A DNA stretch of 64,000 nt from Actinomycetes bacterium (GTDB taxonomy: Bacteria > Actinomycetota > Coriobacteriia > Coriobacteriales > Atopobiaceae): contig JAKPQM010000085.1 of NCBI GenBank assembly GCA_029546925.1, positions 1 through 64,000 on the forward strand, written 5' to 3'. The notes under the pieces are model-generated. The model was not told the DNA's origin. It saw nothing but the letters and a program-made list of their open reading frames with translations, and made no database searches. Made by a program: the position numbers and the translations under genes. This document shows, in pieces, positions 7,489-15,635 of this stretch (its first letter is position 1; each line of letters begins with the position of its first letter).

Positions 7489-8771
7489 GCACCGTCGCCG
7501 AGGTCGGCTTGTGGGGCAGGCGGGTTGGCACGGTGGCCCTGCTCGATGGGGAATCGGTTGCGTCCTTCGAATACGATCGCGATTTTCTAGGCAGCGGTAT
7601 CCAGCTCTCTCCCATCGCGATGCCGCTTGCGGGGCGCGTCTTCTCGTTTCCCGAGCTGTCGGCAGCCTCGTTCCACGGCCTTCCCGGTCTTCTCGCGGAT
7701 TCTCTTCCGGATAAGTTCGGCAATGCGGTGATCGATAGGTGGCTCGAGTCGCAAGGACGCCCACGCGGCTCCATGAACGCAGTCGAGCGCCTCTGCTATA
7801 TGGGTACGCGGGGCATGGGCGCTCTCGAGTACGAGCCTGTGCTCGGCCCCGAGCCCTCCACGTCCGATAGGGTCGACCTTGCGCGGCTTACCCTGCTTGC
7901 GCAAGCTATCCTCGAGCGTCGCGAAAGCTTCCGCGTATCGGTCGATCCAGAGGGCATGGAGCAAATCATCCGCATGGGCACCTCGGCAGGAGGCGCCCGC
8001 GCCAAGGCGCTCGTCGCTTGGAACGAGGATACGGGGGATATCCGCTCCGGGCAGGTGGACGTAGGCCCGGGATATGGCTATTGGCTCCTCAAGTTCGATG
8101 GCGTGGCATCGAATGCCGACAAGGAGGGGTTCGATGTCCCATGCCATACGCGCATCGAGTACGCCTACCATCTCATGGCGTGCGCGGCGGGAATCGAGAT
8201 GTCGGAATGCCGGCTGCTCGAGGAAGGGGAGCACCGCCACTTCCTCACGCGCCGCTTCGATCGTACCGAGGATGGTGGCAAGCTGCACATGCAGACACTC
8301 GGTGCCCTTGCACACTTCGATTTCAACGTCGCGGGCGCCCACAGCTATGAGGAGGCGGTCGAGGTTATGAGGCGCATCGGGCTCGGGCAGGCCGAGGTCG
8401 CCCAGCTGTACCGCCGCATGGTGCTCAACGTTATGGCGCGCAATCATGACGACCACGTGAAAAACATCGCCTTCCTTATGGATCGACAGGGCATCTGGAC
8501 GCTCGCCCCTGCCTATGACGTAACCTATGCCTATAATCCCGACGGTGTTTGGACGGGTACCCACCAGATGAGCCTCAACGGCAAGCGGGATGGCATCACC
8601 GATGACGATCTCCTTGCCTGTGCGCGCCACATGAGCCTGCGTGCGCCCAAGGCGCGGTCGATCGTGTCCGAGGTGAGGGAGGCCGTGAGCGCGTGGATGA
8701 CGTTCGCCGAGGCTGCGGATGTGCCCGAGGATCAGGCGAGGTATCTGGAAAGCACCTTTTCGCTTTTGTGA
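7485..8771 (+). CDS. hipA: HipA-like serine/threonine kinase toxin
   Basis: A 428-residue kinase of the HipA family. Seen: an N-terminal small domain (GRRVGTVALLDGESVASFEY), the phosphate-binding loop GTSAGGARAKAL (around residue 165), the catalytic stretch NHDDHVKN (residues 320-327; Asp as base, Asn and Asp as metal ligands) and LAPAYDVTYAYN after it. Classic HipA phosphorylates glutamyl-tRNA synthetase and stalls growth; the target here is not shown. All kinase residues are present, so the toxin should be active. The start at 7485 overlaps the hipB stop. rarA follows after only 10 bases, suggesting one transcript. Confidence 0.88.
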   Translation: MSTVAEVGLWGRRVGTVALLDGESVASFEYDRDFLGSGIQLSPIAMPLAGRVFSFPELSAASFHGLPGLLADSLPDKFGNAVIDRWLESQGRPRGSMNAVERLCYMGTRGMGALEYEPVLGPEPSTSDRVDLARLTLLAQAILERRESFRVSVDPEGMEQIIRMGTSAGGARAKALVAWNEDTGDIRSGQVDVGPGYGYWLLKFDGVASNADKEGFDVPCHTRIEYAYHLMACAAGIEMSECRLLEEGEHRHFLTRRFDRTEDGGKLHMQTLGALAHFDFNVAGAHSYEEAVEVMRRIGLGQAEVAQLYRRMVLNVMARNHDDHVKNIAFLMDRQGIWTLAPAYDVTYAYNPDGVWTGTHQMSLNGKRDGITDDDLLACARHMSLRAPKARSIVSEVREAVSAWMTFAEAADVPEDQARYLESTFSLL

Positions 8772-8781
8772 GGGATGAAAG

Positions 8782-10167
8782 ATGGTGGATAGGGTAGATG
8801 GGCAAGGCCGGCTCTTCTCGATGGCCGATGAGGGTCTTCCTGCAGCGAGCTCGGCGGATGCGTTCGATCCCACGGCACCGCTCGCCGCACGCCTGCGCCC
8901 GCGCATGCTCGACGAGATGGTGGGCCAGCAAGCGCTCATCGGGCCGGGCAAGGTGCTGCGCCGCATGATCGAGGCGGATCAGGTGCCCTCGATGATATTC
9001 TGGGGGCCTCCCGGTGTGGGCAAGACCACGCTCGCGCGCGTGATCGCCCATCAGACACGTGCCGCCTTCATCGACTTCTCAGCGGTCACGAGCGGCATCA
9101 AGGAGATCCGCGAGGTCATGAAGCGTGCCGAGGCCGAGCGTGCCCTCGGCCGCACGACCATCCTCTTCGTGGACGAGATCCACCGCTTCAACAAGGCCCA
9201 GCAGGATGCCTTCCTGCCTTTCGTGGAGAAGGGCGCCATCACGCTTATCGGTGCTACGACCGAGAACCCCTCCTTCGAGGTGAACGGCGCCCTGCTCTCG
9301 CGCTGCAAGGTCTTCGTCCTGAAGGCGCTTACCGAGGGCGAGGTCGCGCAGCTCATGCGCCGTGCCCTCGACGATCCCCGCGGTTTCGGCGGGCAGGATG
9401 TGCGTATCGCCGACGACCTTCTCACCGCCATCGCCGCCTTCTCCAACGGCGACGCCCGCAGGGCGCTTTCCACGCTCGAGATGGTGGTGCTGAACGGGGA
9501 GGAGCAGGACGGCGCCATCATGGTCTCGCCCGAGACGGTTGCGCAGGTCACCAGCCAGCGGAGCCTCCTCTACGACAAGCTCGGCGACGAGCACTACAAC
9601 ATCATCTCGGCGCTGCACAAGTCCATGCGCAATTCAGATCCGGATGCTGCGGTCTACTGGCTTGCGCGCATGCTCGAGGCGGGGGAGGATCCGCTCTACG
9701 TGGCACGCCGCATCACGCGCTTCGCTGCGGAGGATGTGGGCCTCGCCGATACGGGCGCTCTCAACGTCGCCGTGAACGCCTTCCACGCCTGCCATTTCAT
9801 CGGGATGCCGGAGTGCGCGGTCCACCTTGCCGAAGCCGTGATCTACCTCTCGCTTGCGCCCAAGTCCAACAGCTCCTACCTTGCCTACGAGCACGCCAAG
9901 CGCGATGCACTCACCACGCTCGCAGAGCCGGTGCCGCTCGTTATCCGCAACGCGCCCACACGCCTCATGAAGGAGCTCGAATACGGGGCGGGCTACCGTT
10001 ATGCACATGACGAGGAGGAAAAGGTGGCGGCTGGCATGCAGTGCCTGCCCGATTCCCTTGCGGGGACCGAATACTACCAGCCCACCGAGGAGGGCCGTGA
10101 AGCAGCCTTCAAGGCTCGCCTCGAGCAGCTCAAAGCCCTGCGCGATGCAGCGTTGCATGGGGAATAG
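8782..10167 (+). CDS. rarA: Replication-associated recombination protein A (MgsA/RarA), AAA+ ATPase
   Basis: A 461-residue cytosolic AAA+ ATPase related to clamp loaders, acting at stalled replication forks. It shows the family opening LAARLRPRMLDEMVGQQ, Walker A GPPGVGKTT (about residue 75), Walker B ILFVDEIHRFNKAQQD, sensor 1 IGATTENPSFEV and the arginine finger region ALLSRCKVF. The C-terminal half has the tetramerisation region (GDEHYNIISALHKSMRNSDPD). Length and motifs match the family. The start ATG follows GAGGGATGAAAG. It sits 10 bases behind hipA. Confidence 0.93.
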   Translation: MVDRVDGQGRLFSMADEGLPAASSADAFDPTAPLAARLRPRMLDEMVGQQALIGPGKVLRRMIEADQVPSMIFWGPPGVGKTTLARVIAHQTRAAFIDFSAVTSGIKEIREVMKRAEAERALGRTTILFVDEIHRFNKAQQDAFLPFVEKGAITLIGATTENPSFEVNGALLSRCKVFVLKALTEGEVAQLMRRALDDPRGFGGQDVRIADDLLTAIAAFSNGDARRALSTLEMVVLNGEEQDGAIMVSPETVAQVTSQRSLLYDKLGDEHYNIISALHKSMRNSDPDAAVYWLARMLEAGEDPLYVARRITRFAAEDVGLADTGALNVAVNAFHACHFIGMPECAVHLAEAVIYLSLAPKSNSSYLAYEHAKRDALTTLAEPVPLVIRNAPTRLMKELEYGAGYRYAHDEEEKVAAGMQCLPDSLAGTEYYQPTEEGREAAFKARLEQLKALRDAALHGE

Positions 10168-10303
10168 GGGCTCTTTCCCCTAGCGGTTCTGCAAGAGCCG
10201 TGCCAGTCAGTGTCGCAGACCTGCCATACTATCGCACGCAGGAAAGCCGGATCTCGGCGCGAAAACCGAGCGGCTGCCCGCGTTGGACCGGACTAAACCC
10301 AAA

Positions 10304-10309
10304 TATACT
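10304..10309 (+). promoter_or_regulatory. Possible -10 box for arcC
   Basis: TATACT lies about 100 bases before arcC in the otherwise featureless gap 10168-10406. TTGGAC (10283-10288) stands upstream at a short 15-base spacing, so support is weak. Confidence 0.3.
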
Positions 10310-10406
10310 CGCCATCTGCTTGGCTGGAATCTACGCTTATGCTGTCAGGAGAAGCGGGCGCGCAGATGCGCCCGCTGCCCGTTTCGGCAAAGCGAAGGAG
10401 TGCACC

Positions 10407-11378
10407 ATGGCGTTCACGAAGGATCCCGGCAAACCCAAGCGCGTCGTCATCGCCCTTGGCGGAAATGCCCTCGGCGATACCCCCGAAGAGCAGATCGAGC
10501 GCGTCCGCCATGCTGCCCCTGTTCTGCTCGATGTCATCAAGGACAATAACGAGATCATCATCACCCACGGCAACGGTCCTCAGGTCGGTATGATCCAGAA
10601 GGCCTTCACCCTTGCCAACAAGGCCGACGCAAAGGTTCCCTTCATGGAGCTTCCCGAATGCGGTGCCATGAGCCAGGGGTATATCGGCTATCACCTGCAG
10701 CAGGCTATCGGCGCCGAGATGCACAGGACCGGCATGAGGTGGCACGTCGCCTCCGTCGTGACCCAGGTCGAGGTCGACGCCGATGACAAATCCTTCGATA
10801 ACCCCACCAAGCCCATCGGCGAGTTCATGACCAAAGAAGAGGCCGAGGCAAAGGCTGCCGCAGACCCCCTGTTCCACTATGTCGAGGACTCCGGCCGTGG
10901 CTATCGCCGCGTCGTCGCCTCACCCAAGCCCCGCAAGATCGTCGAGAACGAGTCGATCCTGAACCTCCTCGATAACGAGTTCATCGTCATCGCCTGCGGC
11001 GGCGGCGGTGTTCCCGTGATTCGCGATACCGATAACTACGGCTGCTACAAGGGCGTTCCCGCCGTCATCGACAAGGACATGGCCGGCGAGCTCCTGGCCG
11101 AGGACTGCGACGCCGACGTGCTCGTGCTGCTCACCGCTGTCGATCACGTTGCCATCAACTTCGGCAAGAAGAACCAGCGGGATCTCACCGACATCAGCGT
11201 TTCCGAAGCCGAGGATTATGCGGACGAGGGCCAGTTCGGCAAGGGCTCCATGGAGCCCAAGGTGCGCGCGGCCATCAAGTTCTGCAAGAGCCGTGCCAAC
11301 CGCATCGCCATCATCGGCTCGCTCGAGAAGGCCCCCGAGGCTGTCCGCGGCGAATCCGGCACCCGCATCCACTACTAG
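10407..11378 (+). CDS. arcC: Carbamate kinase
   Basis: A 323-residue enzyme that moves phosphate from carbamoyl phosphate to ADP, giving ATP, ammonia and CO2: the energy-yielding last step of agmatine or arginine catabolism. Family marks are VVIALGGNALGD near the start, ITHGNGPQVG, CGGGGVPV and GVPAVIDKD, then VDHVAINFGK. The start at 10407 is set by GCGAAGGAG seven bases upstream; an open frame continues to 10200 without a ribosome site. It lies upstream of the putrescine carbamoyltransferase but is separated from it by a palindromic element and a leftward regulator, so it is transcribed on its own. Confidence 0.95.
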   Translation: MAFTKDPGKPKRVVIALGGNALGDTPEEQIERVRHAAPVLLDVIKDNNEIIITHGNGPQVGMIQKAFTLANKADAKVPFMELPECGAMSQGYIGYHLQQAIGAEMHRTGMRWHVASVVTQVEVDADDKSFDNPTKPIGEFMTKEEAEAKAAADPLFHYVEDSGRGYRRVVASPKPRKIVENESILNLLDNEFIVIACGGGGVPVIRDTDNYGCYKGVPAVIDKDMAGELLAEDCDADVLVLLTAVDHVAINFGKKNQRDLTDISVSEAEDYADEGQFGKGSMEPKVRAAIKFCKSRANRIAIIGSLEKAPEAVRGESGTRIHY

Positions 11379-11388
11379 ACGAGGCTGC

Positions 11389-11584
11389 TGGCACGGAAAG
11401 AGCCCGGATCTGCCACGAAAGGCACTTATTCCGCAGTTTTTCAGTGTTGTTTGCCCATAGGGGTTAGACTCGGCTCTCGCTGAGCTGCGCAAACGCGAGT
11501 CGAATCTCCGCCCGATGGCGCTTCGACACCGAAAAACTGCGGAATAAGTGCCTTTCGTGGCAGATCCGGGCTCTTTCCGTGCCA
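11389..11584. repeat. Long perfect inverted repeat, family A copy 1
   Basis: Arms 11389-11442 and 11531-11584 are perfect 54-base reverse complements. They begin TGGCACGGAAAGAGCCCG and include GGCACTTATTCCGCAG. Weaker pairing continues inward (CAGTGTTG against CGACACCG), leaving an inner region of about 70-88 bases. It fills the space between arcC and the convergent LuxR gene. A second, diverged copy lies at 29022-29217. No open frame of note is inside. Confidence 0.9.
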
Positions 11585-11616
11585 GTGCCATGGGACGGGG
11601 GCTGGATGTTCCGATT

Positions 11617-12594
11617 CTATGCGCTCCAGAAGACCTTCTTGAGTTCGGGACGCGATTTGGTCGAGGTCTTGACCATGATGTTATGCACATGCGTCTTGAC
11701 CGTGCCCTCCGAGAGGAAGAGCTCCCCCGCGATGCTGCGGTTGTCCTTGCCCTCGATCACGTGGGCGAGGATCTCGCGCTCGCGCGCAGAGAGCCCGTGC
11801 TTGGCTGCGAAGATAGGCAGGATCTCGTCGATATGGGTGTGGAGCGTCTTTCGCTTGCGCTCGTCATCGCTCACGGCGGGGGGCTCGTTGAAGCGCAGCG
11901 AAAGCGATTTGAGCGATGATGTGATGACCTGATAGGCAATGAAGAGCATCGCGAAGTTCTCGGAGATGTTGCGCGAGGAGAGGTAGAGCGGCAAGGTATC
12001 GGCGGAGGTTGGCTCGGGCATGAGCAAGATGACCAAGACATCCTCGAGCGTGATGACGGCGATCAGGGCCCAGTACACCGGATAGATGCCCATATAGCGG
12101 GAAAGCCGTTGCAGATAGGCATCGTCAGAGGATGTGCGGAAGCGATGCAGCGCATACAGGAGCGCCCCCGCGAGGAAGACCTGGCGCAGCGTGTAGTAGA
12201 GCCACTGGCGGAACGCCCCGTAGGGGAAGATCTCGAGCACAAGCGCCGAGGCGACGATGTAGGCTGCTATGGGTGCGAGCTGCACGGCAACGCGGCGCTC
12301 GTCGAGGTAGTGAAGGATGATGAGCCAAAGGCAGAGCAGGATGGCCGCGCTCTCGAGGGTGCGGGCAAACGGCGTCTCCACGGCGTAGTAGTCGACCACA
12401 TCGATCGACAGATTCTGCATGAGCCACTCGGATTTGAAGATGCCGACCAGCTCGATGGTGTAGACCACGAAGAACGCCGCCTCAACGAGGCGCACGCTCC
12501 TGCGGGAGACCGCATATGATCCGAGGGCAAGCGCAGCCGCCGCGCTCGCCATGAGGATGAGGGCGATCGTATACGTGAAGAAAAAAGCGTTCAC
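11617..12594 (-). CDS. Membrane-anchored LuxR-type regulator
   Basis: A 325-residue protein: about seven hydrophobic segments fill residues 1-235, followed by a short linker and a C-terminal LuxR/GerE helix-turn-helix (LSAREREILAHVIEGKDN, FLSEGTVKTHVHNIM). A DNA-binding domain tethered to a multi-pass membrane sensor lacks any phosphoacceptor domain, so it probably senses a small molecule or transported substrate directly. I chose the GTG at 12594 because GGAGGAG lies just upstream; an upstream TTG at 12609 has none. It is divergent from the putrescine carbamoyltransferase gene and related in layout to the protein at 18728. It likely controls the agmatine genes (inference). Confidence 0.85.
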   Translation of the reverse strand: MNAFFFTYTIALILMASAAAALALGSYAVSRRSVRLVEAAFFVVYTIELVGIFKSEWLMQNLSIDVVDYYAVETPFARTLESAAILLCLWLIILHYLDERRVAVQLAPIAAYIVASALVLEIFPYGAFRQWLYYTLRQVFLAGALLYALHRFRTSSDDAYLQRLSRYMGIYPVYWALIAVITLEDVLVILLMPEPTSADTLPLYLSSRNISENFAMLFIAYQVITSSLKSLSLRFNEPPAVSDDERKRKTLHTHIDEILPIFAAKHGLSAREREILAHVIEGKDNRSIAGELFLSEGTVKTHVHNIMVKTSTKSRPELKKVFWSA

Positions 12595-12678
12595 AGCTCC
12601 TCCGAGCAATAAACCGATGAGCGAAAAACTAAACTCTCCTATTCATAGCACGATGATCCATGAATGGTAGAAATCCAT

Positions 12679-12743
12679 CTATAAACGGTATTTTTCCACT
12701 GTTTTATAGCTGATCTGCAGCCGGTTTATAGCGGGTTTATTCC
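12679..12743. promoter_or_regulatory. Repeated TTTATAGC-type motifs, putative regulator sites
   Basis: In the divergent gap between the LuxR gene and the carbamoyltransferase gene lie GTTTTATAGC (12701-12710), GGTTTATAGC (12723-12732) and GGGTTTATTC (12733-12742), plus an inverted CTATAAAC at 12679. Their spacing and AT content stand out from the GC-rich background and fit binding sites for the adjacent LuxR regulator. This is inference. Confidence 0.4.
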
Positions 12744-12876
12744 CACACGCGGAGAATAAACCTGTATGAACTCGACCTTTTCTCGACCCGGCGCGAAAGT
12801 AATGGTGAACAGGAAGTGCCACGAGGCACTGCTGTACGTCACACGATGCCGGAGCCGGCAGAGAAAGGAGCGCGTT

Positions 12877-13926
12877 ATGGCATTTCCCAAGGACTTCATC
12901 GACACCAATGAGCTCACCAAGGAGCAGATCCTCGCCATCGAGGAGCTGGCCATGGCCATGAAGGCAGCCATCAAGGAGGACGGCTACTACCCCCATCTTC
13001 TGCGCAACAAGAGCCTCGGCATGATCTTCCAGCAGGTTTCCACCCGCACCCGCATCTCCTTCGAGACGGCCATGACCGACCTCGGCGGCCACGCGCAGTT
13101 CTACGGTCCCGGCACCATCCAGCTCGGCGGCCACGAGTCGCTCGGCGATACCGCCCGCGTCATGGGCGATCTGCTCGACATCCTGATGGCGCGCGTGAAC
13201 CGCCACAAGGACGTCGTGGGTCTCGCCGCGGGCGCCGCCTGCCCGGTCCTCAACGGCATGTCCGAGTACAACCATCCCACCCAGGAGATGGGCGATCTGC
13301 TGACCATGCTCGAGAACCTCCCCGCGGGCAAGCGCATCGAGGATTGCACGCTCGCCTTCATCGGCGATGCCACGCAGGTCTGCGTCTCCCTTATGTTCAT
13401 GGCCTCCATCATCGGCATGAAGTTCGTGCAGTACGGTCCCAAGGGCCACCAGATCACCGACGGCGGCCTGCAGGTCGATTCCGATGTCGACCTCCTCGCC
13501 ATCGGCCTTGAGAACTGCAAGAAGTCCGGCGGCACCATCGAGATCTCCGACAACATCGAGTGCATCAAGGGGGCCGACTTCATCTACACCGACGTCTGGT
13601 ACGGCCTCTACGACGCCGAGATCGACGGCCCGTCCTACCTCGACGTCTTCATGCCCGACTACCAGGTCACCATGGACCTAATGGACTATGCCGGCCCGAA
13701 CTCCAAGTTCATGCACTGCCTGCCCGCCATCCGCGGCGAGGAGGTCACCGACGAGGTTGCCGACTCCGACCGCTCGCTCTGCTGGGCCGAGGCCGAGAAC
13801 CGCAAGCACTCCATCCGCGCCCTGCTCGCTACCTTCGGTCCCCGCACCCCGCTTTTCGACGAGGGTGTCGAGTACGCCAGCAAGGAGCGCCTGCACGCCG
13901 CGATCGCCGCTATCGAGGCTCTGTAA
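12877..13926 (+). CDS. ptcA: Putrescine carbamoyltransferase (ornithine/aspartate carbamoyltransferase family)
   Basis: A 349-residue transcarbamoylase. In the agmatine pathway it splits N-carbamoylputrescine with phosphate to putrescine and carbamoyl phosphate. Seen: the carbamoyl-phosphate loop STRTR (55-59), HPTQ (133-136), and HCLPA (from residue 280). Ornithine carbamoyltransferase shares these motifs. The adjacent agmatine deiminase and polyamine-type permease, and the YGLYDAEIDGP segment in place of the usual SMG-type ornithine loop, favour putrescine as substrate. GAGAAAGGAG sets the start at 12877 rather than the upstream in-frame codon. Confidence 0.88.
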   Translation: MAFPKDFIDTNELTKEQILAIEELAMAMKAAIKEDGYYPHLLRNKSLGMIFQQVSTRTRISFETAMTDLGGHAQFYGPGTIQLGGHESLGDTARVMGDLLDILMARVNRHKDVVGLAAGAACPVLNGMSEYNHPTQEMGDLLTMLENLPAGKRIEDCTLAFIGDATQVCVSLMFMASIIGMKFVQYGPKGHQITDGGLQVDSDVDLLAIGLENCKKSGGTIEISDNIECIKGADFIYTDVWYGLYDAEIDGPSYLDVFMPDYQVTMDLMDYAGPNSKFMHCLPAIRGEEVTDEVADSDRSLCWAEAENRKHSIRALLATFGPRTPLFDEGVEYASKERLHAAIAAIEAL

Positions 13927-13939
13927 TCCGCACCCTGAG

Positions 13940-13995
13940 CTAGTTGTCCGGTGGCGCGACCGCGCCACCGGGTTCTCGAACGTGCCCCCAACTAG
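13940..13995. repeat. Nested hairpin between carbamoyltransferase and permease genes
   Basis: CCGGTGGCGCG (13948-13958) pairs perfectly with CGCGCCACCGG (13961-13971). An outer stem CTAGTTG (13940-13946) with CAACTAG (13989-13995) encloses it. No T-tract follows. It may be an mRNA processing or stability element that sets different levels for the two genes, or a leaky terminator. Confidence 0.6.
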
Positions 13996-14010
13996 TAGTG
14001 AGGAGTACCA

Positions 14011-15447
14011 ATGGATAAGAAGGGTCTATCGTTCTTTACGATCATCTCCACGGTGATCTGCGTCGTCTTCGTCTGCGAGGCCGCCGCCCCCGCAGCCGCC
14101 ATCGGCAACCAGCAGTTCTTCTGGTGGATCTTCCTGATTATCACCTTCCTCGTGCCCTATGGCCTGGCCGTTGCCGAGCTCGGCACCGCCTATGAGAGCG
14201 ACGGCGGCATCATCGACTGGATCCGCGACGGCCTCGGCGACAAGTGGGCCGCCCGCGCCGCGTACTATTACTGGGTCAACTACCCGTTCTGGATCGCCTC
14301 GCTGGCCACCCTGTTCCCGACCATCCTCTCCTGGGTCTTCGGCGTCGATCTCGAATCGAATATCCTGATCGTCTTGGCTATCGAGTTGGCCTTCACTTGG
14401 ATCGTCACCTTCATGGCCTTCTCGCCGGTTTCAGACTCCGAGGCGGTCCTCAATGGCGGCGCCATCATCAAGGTCGCCGTCGCCGTGGTCGTGGGCTGCA
14501 TCGGCATCTGGTATGCAACCCAGAACGGCTTCGCCACCGACATGAGCCTCAACACCTTCCTGCCCGACCTCACCAGCACCTCTGCGCTCGGCTTCATCTC
14601 GATCATCATCTTCAACTTCATGGGCTTCGAGGTCATCTGCACCATGACCGGCGACATGAAAGATCCCAAGCGCGAGATTCCGCGCGCCATCATCATGGGC
14701 GGCGTGGCGATCGCCGCGATCTACCTGTTCGCCTCCTTCGGCATCGGCGCCGCCATCCCGGCCGACCAGATCGATCCCGACTTCGGCATGATCGTGGCCG
14801 TCCAGACCATGGTTGGCGACAGCATCCTGTTCAAGGCCATCTGCATCGCCTTCCTCGTGACCCTCTTCGCCAACATGGCGTCCTGGTCCTTCGGCGTCAA
14901 CTCCGTTGCCGCCTACGCCGCACAGACCGGCAACATGCCCAAGGTCTTCGGCAAGATGAATCCCAAGACCGGTATGCCCGACGGCGCCGCCATCACCAAT
15001 GGCGTCGTGACCTCGCTCATCCTCTGCATCCAGCTCATCCCCATCGAGGCCATCTCCAGCGGCGTCTTCTGGATGCTCTTCGGCATGTCCGTCGTCTTCC
15101 TGCTCCTCACCTACATCCCCATGTTCCCGGCGTTCATGAACCTGCGCAAGGTCGACCCCGATCGTCCGCGCATCTACGAGTTCCCCTTCAAGGGCACCAT
15201 GATGAAGGTCGCCCTGATCATCCCGGCTGTCGAGCTCGTCCTTGCCGTCATCGCAACCCTCGTGCCCCTCTCGGCCGATGAGATCGCCGATAAGGTCCCG
15301 ATGGTGATCGGTTTTGCAGCCCTGCTCGTCATCGGCGAGATCGTCCGCATCTGGAGCGCCCGCGGCCGCAAGGAAGAGTACAAGGGCCTCACCCCCGAGC
15401 TCGCCGTCCAGCGTCTCGCCGAGGAAGCTGCGGCCACCGAAGATTAA
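14011..15447 (+). CDS. APC-family amino acid/polyamine antiporter, probable agmatine/putrescine exchanger
   Basis: A 478-residue membrane protein with about twelve transmembrane segments, of the amino acid-polyamine-organocation superfamily. Typical parts are LSFFTIISTVICVVFVCEAA in the first helix, VPYGLAVAELGTAY in the second, and FNFMGFEVICTMTGDMKDPK with IPRAIIMGG, the helix 6 substrate region. Placed between the carbamoyltransferase and agmatine deiminase genes, it most likely imports agmatine in exchange for putrescine, as AguD does in other bacteria (inference from context). GTGAGGAGT precedes the ATG. Confidence 0.85.
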   Translation: MDKKGLSFFTIISTVICVVFVCEAAAPAAAIGNQQFFWWIFLIITFLVPYGLAVAELGTAYESDGGIIDWIRDGLGDKWAARAAYYYWVNYPFWIASLATLFPTILSWVFGVDLESNILIVLAIELAFTWIVTFMAFSPVSDSEAVLNGGAIIKVAVAVVVGCIGIWYATQNGFATDMSLNTFLPDLTSTSALGFISIIIFNFMGFEVICTMTGDMKDPKREIPRAIIMGGVAIAAIYLFASFGIGAAIPADQIDPDFGMIVAVQTMVGDSILFKAICIAFLVTLFANMASWSFGVNSVAAYAAQTGNMPKVFGKMNPKTGMPDGAAITNGVVTSLILCIQLIPIEAISSGVFWMLFGMSVVFLLLTYIPMFPAFMNLRKVDPDRPRIYEFPFKGTMMKVALIIPAVELVLAVIATLVPLSADEIADKVPMVIGFAALLVIGEIVRIWSARGRKEEYKGLTPELAVQRLAEEAAATED

Positions 15448-15611
15448 CCCGTGACAAGGGGACAGGTCACTTGTCACGCTCGCTTCCATCCCATCAGTTC
15501 GCGTGTTCTGCCGACAACGAGCCCGTGACAAGGGGACAGGTCACTTGTCACGCTCGCTGGTCACTTGTCACGCTCGCTTCCATCCCATCAGTTCGCGTGT
15601 TCTGCCGACAA
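15448..15611. repeat. Tandem copies of a palindrome-bearing 70-base repeat, family B
   Basis: Copy 1 is 15448-15517 and copy 2 is 15522-15611; the shared sequence appears identical. Each carries the dyad GTGACAAG ... CTTGTCAC around GGGACAGGTCA (15451-15477 and 15525-15551), then a tail ending CGTGTTCTGCCGACAA. Copy 2 has an extra internal 20-base duplication (15539-15558 repeated at 15559). The perfect identity indicates a recent duplication. It lies between the antiporter and agmatine deiminase genes. Confidence 0.9.
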
Positions 15612-15635
15612 GGTTTTCGTCAAGGAGGTTTTGTC

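Noticed and set aside
10168-10406. Small coding gene upstream of arcC
   Set aside because: The open frame continuing to 10200 lacks a ribosome site and carbamate kinase similarity starts only at 10407.
15448-15611. CRISPR array
   Set aside because: Only two long repeats with palindromes and an internal duplication; no regular spacers and no cas genes.
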